From positions 1 through 64,000 of the forward strand of contig CALALB010000023.1 in assembly GCA_937923175.1 (NCBI GenBank): a stretch of 64,000 bases of DNA, in the 5' to 3' direction. Position numbers and translations under genes: made by a program. Under the pieces are notes generated by a model. That model saw nothing but the letters and a program-made list of their open reading frames with translations. It ran no database searches and was not told the origin of the DNA. This document shows, one piece after another, positions 11,311 to 21,500 of this stretch (the stretch's first letter is position 1; every line of letters starts with the position of its first letter). This DNA comes from an uncultured Chromatiaceae bacterium. Its GTDB lineage: Bacteria; Pseudomonadota; Gammaproteobacteria; Chromatiales; Chromatiaceae.

Positions 11311-12174
11311 ATGGCAGGCGCCAAAGAAATCCGCACCAAGATCGCAAGCATCAAGAGTACGCAAAAGATCACCAAGGCCATGCAGATGGTTGCGGCCTCT
11401 AAGATGCGCAAGGCCCAGGACCGAATGGCATCCTCCCGGCCATACGCCGAAAAGATGCTCCAGGTGATCAATCATCTGGCCCATGCCACACCTGAATATC
11501 GGCATTCATTTATGGCCCAGGAGCGCCCCTGCAAAAGGGTTGGCTATATCCTGGTGTCATCCGACCGCGGCCTGTGCGGGGGATTGAACAATAATCTATT
11601 CCGCCGGCTGGTTGCTGAACTGAAGGAACAACGGGCTGCGGGCATCGAGCCGATCTTTTGTACGATTGGCGCCAAGGGACTCGCCTTTTTCAAGCGCTTC
11701 GGCGGCGAGGTCAGGGCCCAGGTGACCCATCTGGGCGATCACCCCCATGTCGAGGATCTGATCGGACCGGTTAAGGTGATGCTCGATGCCTTTGAGGCAG
11801 GCGAGATCGATGCGCTCTATGTGGTCTATAACGAGTTCGTCAACACCATGACCCAGCGCCCCAGGATCCGCCCATTGGTCCCGATCGTCATCAGTCAAAA
11901 AGAACCGCTGCCCTATCATTGGGACTATCTCTATGAACCCGATGCCAAGACGGTCCTGGATGCCTTGCTGACCCGCTATATCGAGTCGCTGGTCTATCAG
12001 GCTGTGGTCGAGAACGGTGCCTGTGAACAGGCGGCGCGTATGGTGGCGATGAAGGCGGCCTCGGATAACGCCGGCAACCTGATCCGTGAGCTTCAGCTCG
12101 TATACAACAAGGCGCGTCAGGCAGCCATCACCCAGGAAATCTCCGAGATCGTCGGCGGCGCAGCTGCTGTGTAA
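11311..12174 (+). CDS. atpG: F0F1 ATP synthase subunit gamma
   Basis: [36 protein letters not shown]. Confidence 0.98.
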   Translation: MAGAKEIRTKIASIKSTQKITKAMQMVAASKMRKAQDRMASSRPYAEKMLQVINHLAHATPEYRHSFMAQERPCKRVGYILVSSDRGLCGGLNNNLFRRLVAELKEQRAAGIEPIFCTIGAKGLAFFKRFGGEVRAQVTHLGDHPHVEDLIGPVKVMLDAFEAGEIDALYVVYNEFVNTMTQRPRIRPLVPIVISQKEPLPYHWDYLYEPDAKTVLDALLTRYIESLVYQAVVENGACEQAARMVAMKAASDNAGNLIRELQLVYNKARQAAITQEISEIVGGAAAV

Positions 12175-12216
12175 ACAGACTCAGCGCGCCGCAGGTGGAT
12201 CTCAGTACAGCATTGA

Positions 12217-13623
<1,407 letters not shown>

Positions 13624-13634
13624 GGGTTCATCCG

Positions 13635-14060
13635 ATGGCCATGACCATCCGTGTCGATATTGTCAGCGCTGAGGGCGCTATCCACTCAGGACCCGCCACC
13701 ATGGTCTATGCGAGCGCCGAGCTCGGGGAGGTGGGGATCGCACCGCGGCATACCGCCTTTATCAGCCGGCTGCGCCCAGGTGAGGTGCGGGTTGAGAACG
13801 AACAGGGTGAACAGGAGCATTTCTATGTCTCCGGCGGCATAATCGAGGTCCAGCCCCATGTCGTCACTATCCTGGCCGATACCGCCATCCGCGCCCGCGA
13901 TCTCGATGAGGCAGCGGCGCTCGAGGCCAAGCGACGGGCTGAGGATGCGCTTGCTGGGCAAAAGGCGGAGTTCGAATATGCCAAGGCCCAGGCCGAACTG
14001 GCCGAGGCAGTAGCGCAGCTGCGGGCGATCGAACGGTTGCGTAAGATGAAGCGGGCCTAA
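13635..14060 (+). CDS. atpC: F0F1 ATP synthase subunit epsilon
   Basis: Epsilon-like sequence ([36 protein letters not shown]); operon position. Confidence 0.95.
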   Translation: MAMTIRVDIVSAEGAIHSGPATMVYASAELGEVGIAPRHTAFISRLRPGEVRVENEQGEQEHFYVSGGIIEVQPHVVTILADTAIRARDLDEAAALEAKRRAEDALAGQKAEFEYAKAQAELAEAVAQLRAIERLRKMKRA

Positions 14061-14107
14061 ATCTTAAAGAAACACCCGCGTCGGTCTCTGATAGTAGAGC
14101 GGAGAGC

Positions 14108-14123
14108 GCCGGCACTTGCCGGC
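14108..14123. repeat. Short hairpin in atpC-glmU spacer
   Basis: GCCGGC-ACTT-GCCGGC; no T-run, so not called a terminator. Confidence 0.35.
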
Positions 14124-14221
14124 ATAAAGGGGTTATTCATACGCCTCCCTTACGCCTGGATTAGGATCAGGCTGGAAGACGGGGTGTTTTGCTTGAGGGA
14201 CACAGATTCGGGAGTCTGGTT

Positions 14222-15586
14222 ATGCAAACCGCCGCTGTGATCCTCGCTGCCGGTCTTGGCAAACGCATGCGTTCGCGTCTGCCCAAGGTCTTACATCCCC
14301 TGGCTGGGCGGCCCTTGCTCGCCCATGTCTTGGAAACCGCTCGCTCCTTGAATCCTGCGCGTTTGCTCGTCGTCTATGGTCACGGCGGCGATGCGGTGCG
14401 CTCTGCCTTTACCGAGCTAGATTGTCTCTGGGTTGAGCAGGCCGAACAGAGGGGCACAGGGCATGCGGTGATTCAGGCATTGCCAGCGCTTACCGGGATC
14501 GATCGGGTCCTGGTGCTTTATGGTGATGTCCCCTTGATTCAAGCCGAGACACTCAAATGCCTGCTTGAGCTTGCCCAGGAGATGCCCTTGGTCTTGTTGA
14601 CCGCTGAGCTTACTGACCCCTCGGGCTATGGCCGGATCCTGCGCAATGAAGTTGGGCAGGTGGTGGGGGTGGTCGAGGAGCGGGATGCGACCGAGGCTGA
14701 ACGGGCCATCCGCGAGGTCAATACGGGGTTTTTGGTCGCTGAACGTGCCTCTTTAGAGCGCTGGCTCAGCCAGATCGGGAATCGCAATGCCCAAGGCGAA
14801 TATTATTTGACGGACCTGGTGGCGATTGCGGCGCGCGAGGGGGCGCGGATCGCCACTGCCAGACCTCAGGAGGTCCACGAGATCATCGGGGTCAATGACC
14901 GGGTACAATTGGCCGAGCTTGAGCGGATCTATCAAGGCCGCCAGGCAAGGGCGCTGATGCAGTCGGGCGTCACCCTGGCCGATCCCGATCGCTTTGATCT
15001 ACGCGGGCGGCTCGTCGCTGAGCCCGATGTCTTTATCGACATCGATGTGATCATCGAGGGTGAGGTTCAACTGGCATCTGGGGTCAGGATTGGGCCCTAT
15101 TGTTTGCTTAAGGATTGCGCGATCGGCCCAGACAGCGAGGTCCTGTCCCATTCAGTGATCGATGGGGCCAGGATCGGCGCCCAGGTCCGCATCGGTCCCT
15201 TTGCCCGCATCCGGCCTGAGACCCAGCTTGCCGACAGGGTCCAGGTCGGGAATTTTGTCGAGATCAAAAAGGCCCACCTTGGGGAAGGTAGCAAGGCCAA
15301 TCATTTGACCTATCTGGGCGATGCCGAGATCGGGCGGGGGGTCAATATCGGTGCCGGCACCATCACCTGTAACTATGATGGTGCCACTAAGCACCAGACC
15401 CGCATCGAGGATGGCGCGTTCATCGGTTCGAATACCGCCTTGGTGGCGCCGGTGATCGTCGGCGCTGGCGCCACCATCGGCGCCGGTTCAGTGATCACCC
15501 GAGCTGCCCCGCCCGAGCGGCTGACGCTCGCTCGGGCACAGCAGGTGACAGTAGAGGGTTGGCGCAGACCCAAGCCTCCTGCCTGA
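14222..15586 (+). CDS. glmU: Bifunctional UDP-GlcNAc pyrophosphorylase / glucosamine-1-P acetyltransferase
   Basis: VILAAGLGKRMRSRLPKVLHPLAGRPLL; LbH repeats; EIKKAHLGEGSKANHLTYLGDAEIG. Confidence 0.97.
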   Translation: MQTAAVILAAGLGKRMRSRLPKVLHPLAGRPLLAHVLETARSLNPARLLVVYGHGGDAVRSAFTELDCLWVEQAEQRGTGHAVIQALPALTGIDRVLVLYGDVPLIQAETLKCLLELAQEMPLVLLTAELTDPSGYGRILRNEVGQVVGVVEERDATEAERAIREVNTGFLVAERASLERWLSQIGNRNAQGEYYLTDLVAIAAREGARIATARPQEVHEIIGVNDRVQLAELERIYQGRQARALMQSGVTLADPDRFDLRGRLVAEPDVFIDIDVIIEGEVQLASGVRIGPYCLLKDCAIGPDSEVLSHSVIDGARIGAQVRIGPFARIRPETQLADRVQVGNFVEIKKAHLGEGSKANHLTYLGDAEIGRGVNIGAGTITCNYDGATKHQTRIEDGAFIGSNTALVAPVIVGAGATIGAGSVITRAAPPERLTLARAQQVTVEGWRRPKPPA

Positions 15587-15587
15587 C

Positions 15588-18473
15588 CTAAGGTCCCCCC
15601 ACTTGGGCCACCATCTCGGCGATGGCCTGATCGACGGCGCCCTGCGTCGCTGGCACCGAGGTGGTGATACCCCCCAGGAAATCTCGGGCCATCCCTCGAC
15701 CCGCATCGGTCGCAAATGCAGCCAGCTCTTCTGGGGTATTTAGACTGTTTGTCCACAGCCGAGCCGTCTCTCGTTTGGCGTCGAGAACAGCCAGATCCTG
15801 AGTAGCTGCATTATAGGCAATGGTATAGGCTGCAGCCGGCAGGCTGATCGCGCCGCTATTGATCAGACCCTCCCAGTAGTCCAGACCTGCTGGCAAGGCA
15901 TGACGACCGAAGAGATTGAGGTAAACGCTATCGATCCGCTCGCGAACCGATAATGTCGGCGGATAGAGCACTTGCGATTCGGGCGAATTCCAGAAATCAT
16001 CGGCAATGATCCCCCAATTGCCCTGGCTTTGTTCCATCTGTTGGGTGTAATAACTTAAGCCAGCAGGGGCAGGCGGTCGCCCAAAATAACCGATATAGAG
16101 GGTCAAGACCTGCTGCTCATAGCCTTTGGTCGCCTGAGACGTATAGCCGATAATCCGGAAGTTTTGATGTGGCTCAGACCATTGCAGACTGAGTGTATCG
16201 CCCGGATAGGGGAAGTCCTTGACCTCATGACGTTTTTGCTCGCCCGTCACATATCCCAAACCGCCTGGGCTAGCGAGATAAAAGCCCCGGCTCTCGATGG
16301 GATTGCCGTCGCGATAGAGGGTGATGCGATGGAGACCATCGCTATAAAGGCTCCAATTGATCGCCGCAGCAAATCCATTGTCGATATCGCCACAGACCCC
16401 CTGGGTATCAGGCCGATCGCTGCCATAGGCTAGGTCGATCCTTTGACCATCCAGATCGGCGCTGACGCTCTGGGCAGTACAAAACCAACCGCGGATGGTC
16501 CCCAAACCGCTCTCGAGGCCGCCCTCCAGCGGGCTTTCCCAATAGCCGCTGTTTGGACCGGTCTGCTCCCCGATCTGGTGCGGGACAAAGAGATCGGAAG
16601 CGACGACAAAGTTCTGATAGGGCTCTGACCACACCAAGGGGGTACTGAGACCCTGTCTTGGGAAGTCCATGACCCTGGTGCTACCCCGCAGTCCAGTGAG
16701 GAACCGCGCCCCTAGGGTGGTGACCCTGACCTGAACACTGGTCAAGGCCTTGTCATCGGCGATCAGCTTCAGGGTATGTTGCCCGTCGCCATATTCGGAC
16801 CAGTTGATTGCGGCGGCAAACCCATTGTTGGTATCGCCGCAGATGCTTGCACTCTCTGGCTGCACCGTCCCATAGGAGGTCGCAATAGGGGTAAGGTTAT
16901 CGACCTGGACGCTGACCCGCTTGGCCTCGCATACCCAGCCATAGACGATGCTGATCCCGCTCTCGAAGCTGCCATTGATCGGCGCATCGAGCTGATAGCG
17001 AGCCGTTGATCTAATGAAATTAGCAATGACCTGAGTGGGACCCTGAATGGTCAGGGTACAGGTAGAGGTCCCAGTACAGGCCCCGCCCCAGCCTGCAAAC
17101 TCCCAGCCCTGTCCTGGGGTGGCAGTCAGGCGAACCGTTGTTCCAATCTGGAAGAGCGCCTCGCACACCCCAGGGCAAGCAATCCGGCCGAGTTCATCTT
17201 CCACCAGCCCTGAACCCGTAATCTGGACGCTCAAAGGCACCTCGGTGGGTTGGGTCTCCAGGTTCAAAATACCATTGTCCGTCTCATCATGGACGAATAC
17301 CGGCCTAAAGAACGGATCAAGCTGTGAATCGCCTTGACCGAGCTGGCCTCTGGCGCCCGCACCGGTGGCATGGACTCTGCCGTCGCTGGTCATGAGCAGG
17401 GTATGAGAGTCACCGGCAGCGATCGCCTGGATGGGGACGAGCTCACCACCAACAGAGAACCAAGTCTCTCCGGGATAGGGGAGAAACTTAATCTCGGGAT
17501 TATTAATCCCTAGCTGACCGACCCCATTGCTGCCCCATATGGCGACCTTGCCATTGGCCAATTGGGCGAGGCTATGGAGATTTCCCAGGGCAATGGCCTG
17601 GGGGGTGCTGCCGCTGGGCCATGCCAAGACGGGCTGCGGCATTGCACTCGGCTCGGTCGTGCCATTGCCGAGTTGGCCGTAGTCATTGTTGCGGCCCCAG
17701 GCCCAGATGCCATCGGGGGTCTGGGCCAGGGCGTGCCATTCGTTGGCTGAGATCCGCATCACCCCGAACCTACTCAAGGAGGTGACCTCGACCGGTCGGG
17801 TCTCGATACCGGTAACACTCCCTAGACCGAGCTGACCTTCCTCATTATTGCCCCAGGCCCAGAGCCTGCCATCGCTGGTGATGGCGAAGCTTTCGGCATA
17901 ACCAGCGGCTGCGGCGATGACATTGGCAAGCCCTGGCACCTGGACTGGAACCGCTGACCACTCGCCCCGACCCTCGCGTCCGTTGCCAAAACGCCCCGAG
18001 TCGGCCAGACCCCATACCCAGAGGGTTCCGTCTGAGCGTATCGCAAGGCTATGAAAATGACCGGTTGCGATTGCAACGACACCGGTCAGCCCGCTCACTT
18101 GAACCGGGAGCGCCCGATTCAGCCGTGTCCCATCGCCAAGCTCACCCCAGTCGTTTCGACCCCAGGCCCAGACCGTACCATCAGCCTTTAAGGCAAGCGT
18201 ATGCTCGCCGCGCGCCGCCAGCGCGACGATGTCGCTGAGACCCTGGACCCGGACAGGTAGCCCACTATACTGACCACTCCCTGACCGGCCATTGCCGAGC
18301 TGGCCATAGTTATTATCCCCCCAGGCATACACTGTCCCGTTGCGATGGAGTGCCACCGAATGAGCAGAGCCTGCCGCAAGCTGCGGGGTGGCAGCTCGGG
18401 AGGCTACTGACCCTAGACCAGCCAGCAGCACTGCACCCAGCAGCAATCGCCAGAACAATGAACGCCCTAACAT
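15588..18473 (-). CDS. Exported RCC1-repeat protein with a Cys-containing bacterial-repeat domain, a duplicated ~100-aa module and C-terminal DUF4214-like domain
   Basis: Signal peptide; many VAAGxxHSLAL...G.VWAWG.N..GQLG repeats; GWEFAGWGGACTGTSTCTLTI; two copies of GW-C-...-CGD-NNGFAAAINWS-Y-DG-H; C-term YIGYFGRPPAPAGLSYYTQQM. RBS AGGGAGTGG precedes ATG at 18473. Confidence 0.8.
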   Translation of the reverse strand: MLGRSLFWRLLLGAVLLAGLGSVASRAATPQLAAGSAHSVALHRNGTVYAWGDNNYGQLGNGRSGSGQYSGLPVRVQGLSDIVALAARGEHTLALKADGTVWAWGRNDWGELGDGTRLNRALPVQVSGLTGVVAIATGHFHSLAIRSDGTLWVWGLADSGRFGNGREGRGEWSAVPVQVPGLANVIAAAAGYAESFAITSDGRLWAWGNNEEGQLGLGSVTGIETRPVEVTSLSRFGVMRISANEWHALAQTPDGIWAWGRNNDYGQLGNGTTEPSAMPQPVLAWPSGSTPQAIALGNLHSLAQLANGKVAIWGSNGVGQLGINNPEIKFLPYPGETWFSVGGELVPIQAIAAGDSHTLLMTSDGRVHATGAGARGQLGQGDSQLDPFFRPVFVHDETDNGILNLETQPTEVPLSVQITGSGLVEDELGRIACPGVCEALFQIGTTVRLTATPGQGWEFAGWGGACTGTSTCTLTIQGPTQVIANFIRSTARYQLDAPINGSFESGISIVYGWVCEAKRVSVQVDNLTPIATSYGTVQPESASICGDTNNGFAAAINWSEYGDGQHTLKLIADDKALTSVQVRVTTLGARFLTGLRGSTRVMDFPRQGLSTPLVWSEPYQNFVVASDLFVPHQIGEQTGPNSGYWESPLEGGLESGLGTIRGWFCTAQSVSADLDGQRIDLAYGSDRPDTQGVCGDIDNGFAAAINWSLYSDGLHRITLYRDGNPIESRGFYLASPGGLGYVTGEQKRHEVKDFPYPGDTLSLQWSEPHQNFRIIGYTSQATKGYEQQVLTLYIGYFGRPPAPAGLSYYTQQMEQSQGNWGIIADDFWNSPESQVLYPPTLSVRERIDSVYLNLFGRHALPAGLDYWEGLINSGAISLPAAAYTIAYNAATQDLAVLDAKRETARLWTNSLNTPEELAAFATDAGRGMARDFLGGITTSVPATQGAVDQAIAEMVAQVGGP

Positions 18474-18550
18474 ATCCACTCCCTTTACCTTAAATTTCGG
18501 TAGATTAATCATAGTTCACTAATCCTAAAATTTTCTGATCAGGATCCGCT

Positions 18551-21500
18551 GTGACAAAACCAAACAGCACTCAACTTGCTGAACCTGAGATCCTGATCCC
18601 GGTCTTTAATGGCTATGAATCGGTCAGGCGTTGTCTAGATAGCGTCTTGCGTTATACGCCAGAGAGCTGTCCCATCCGGATCCTGGACGATGCCAGCACA
18701 GATTTGCGGTTATTGGGCTGGTTAGACGAACTGGAGCGCCAAGAGCCGCGGGTTCAGCTCAGGCGCGCCGATGAGAACCTGGGGTTTGTCGGCAATGTCA
18801 ATCGAGGTCTAGCGAGTGCGCAGGGCGATGTCATCGTTCTGAATTCGGATACCCTGATTACCCCCGGCTGGGTCGAGCGCTTGATAGGCTGTGCGGCAAG
18901 TGATGAGCGGATCGGGATCGTCTGTCCGCTGTCGAACAATGCCACCATCCTGTCGGTCCCCTGGATGAACGAGGACAACCCCATCCCAGATGGGTTAGGG
19001 ATCGAGCGTTTTGCCGCTCTGATCGCTGCGTCCAGCGCCCGCCGTTATCCGCGCCTACCAGTCGCAGTGGGTTTTTGCATGCTGATCCGCCAGGCGGTGA
19101 TCCGACGCATCGGACTCTTACATCGCGCCTATCGGCACGGCTATGGGGAGGAGTGCGACTATTCATTGCGTGCCTGGGAGGCCGGTTTCGAGGTCGCTTG
19201 TTGCGATGATGCCTTTGTCTATCATCAAGGCGAACAGAGCTTCGGGGCAGTCCCAGGTCTAGCCAAACTTAAACAACGCAATGAAGCGGTTTTATTGAGC
19301 CGCTGGCCATTTTATCATGGCCTCATCCGGCGTTTTTGTCAGCTCAATCCGCTGCGCGATGTCCAAGAGCGGATCTTGGCTGGCCTGGCCCAGGCCCGCG
19401 GCGACCAGGCCCCCCATCTGCTGTATGTCCTCCACGAATATCACAGTCTGGGTGGAACCGAGATCCATGCGCGCGCCCTCATGACAGGGCTCGCCGATGA
19501 TTACCGGATCAGCCTGATCTTTCCTGGCGAGACCGACCCCTATCGCGATTTCCAATGTGTCGATGAGGACGGGCGCTGGCGGGTATTGGCCTATCAACGC
19601 GCCCTGATTGAAACAGGCCCCAAGCTCTTCGGTTATCCGGCCGCCTTGCGCAATCCGAGCGTCGAGGCAAGCTTTGCGCGTTTGTTGGCAGGCGGGGCGG
19701 TCAGACTCGTCCATTTTCACCACCTGCTGGGCTGGGGTAGCCTGGAATTGCCGTTGATTGCGCGCCGTCTGGGCGCGGCAGTGATCCTGAGCCTGCACGA
19801 TTATTTTCTATTTTGCCCGGTGTTCGACCTGTTGAGCCCGCAGGGGCTTCCCTGCGGCAGGGATTGCGTCGATCCGGAGGATGATCGCTGTCTCGATTGT
19901 CTGTTGCACTATCCCAACACCATCGAGGATCGCGATGAGTTGCGGGCCTATCTCGGCCTGCGCCAGCAAAAGATCCTGGCAATCCTCGAGGCCGCAGAGG
20001 CGATCGTCGTGCCCTCCGGCTTTGTGCTGCAACGTTTCCTGAGTGCTTACGGCCCAGAGCTTGCACTCAAGGTCCGAGTCATCCCCCATGGTCTACCCCA
20101 GCTCGGTTCACCGATGGCGCTGCGGCCGAGTGATTCTTTTCGGCTGGGTGTTTTTGCCAACCTGACTCGGCGCAAGGGTGCCGAGCACCTTATCGAGGCC
20201 ATCAGGTTGCTCAAACACCGGAGATCTCTGCAGGTCCTGCAGTTCGGCGGGGTGGAGCCGGGCTACCGCCAGGCCCTGAGTGCAGCCGGTATCCAGATGC
20301 GGGGTACCTATCGGCATCTAGACCTCAAACGCCTGGTCGCCGAGGTCGATCTCGCTGTGGTGCCTTCGGTCTATGAAGAGACCTTTTGTCTGACCATCGC
20401 CGAACTGCAGGCACTTGGGGTGCCGGTTTTGGCCTTTGCAGTCGGCGCCATCCCGGAGCGGATCACGGATGGACAGTCTGGCTTTTTGGTCGAGGAACTC
20501 AGCGCCCGCGCCCTGGCCGAGCGGATCCAGGCGCTTATCGCCAACCCGCGGCAACTCCGGCAGGTGCGCACCTATCTACGCCAGCAGCGCCCTAAGCGGC
20601 TAGAGGACAATCTCAAGGATTACGCCGCCCTTTATGAGCAGTCGCTTGGCGTAGGGGCAAGATCCAAGTCCGATCTGCAAAAGGTGCTTGCCGAGCTGCA
20701 GACCGGCCCAGAGGGCGCACCCCTAGAGATGGGGTACGCCTTGCTGAGCTCTGTGTTGCCAGACTGGGGCAATGGACAGGGGCGGCATCATCCTGACCTG
20801 GATCCTGGGCTTGGCTGGGAGAAGGGCGGCATTGAACCCAGGGTCCTAGCGCCTCAGTCAGGATTGGACTCTTGGTCAGGTGCAAGGACTCAAAGGAGAC
20901 CTCTTGCCTATGGCTCGGTCTCGGAGCGGCGCTGGCTCGAGTCAGCAGGCCGCTATGCGCCGCCGTCTTGTTATGGTCTAGAGGGGACGGCCAAGGACCT
21001 GGACCTGGTGTTGGTCATCCTCGAGCCTATGGCCGAAACCGGTTCACTGAGCAGGACGCTCGACTCGATACCCCTGCCTCAGGGTAGACTCCAGCTGCTT
21101 GTGGTCAGCAACTCAGATGATTTGCCCGCCCATCCGCGCTGTGTTTGGTTACGCCCAGGACCCGGCCAATCGGTGGCGCGGCTGATCAACCTCTGGATTG
21201 CGGAGCACCCCAGCGACTGGATTGGCTGGATCACGGCCGGCGATCAGCTCCATCCCTCTGCCTTTGACCTCATCGCCAGCTGGATTGCCCGTCATCCGGA
21301 TTGGCGGTTCGTCTATACCGACGAAGACCGGATCGCTGAGGATGGCCGGCGTTATCGGCCCTGTTTCAAGCCGGATTTTGACTTGGATTTGCTGCGCTCC
21401 CGGGATTATCTCGGCGGCCTCTGTCTGATCCGCCGCGATGCCTTTTTGGCATGCGGGGGGCTGATCCCGCAGCCTGCGGTCGCCCAGCTCGATCTGTGTC

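Noticed and set aside
14108-14123. atpC-glmU hairpin as a terminator
   Set aside because: Very short stem and no T-run on either strand; kept only as a short repeat.
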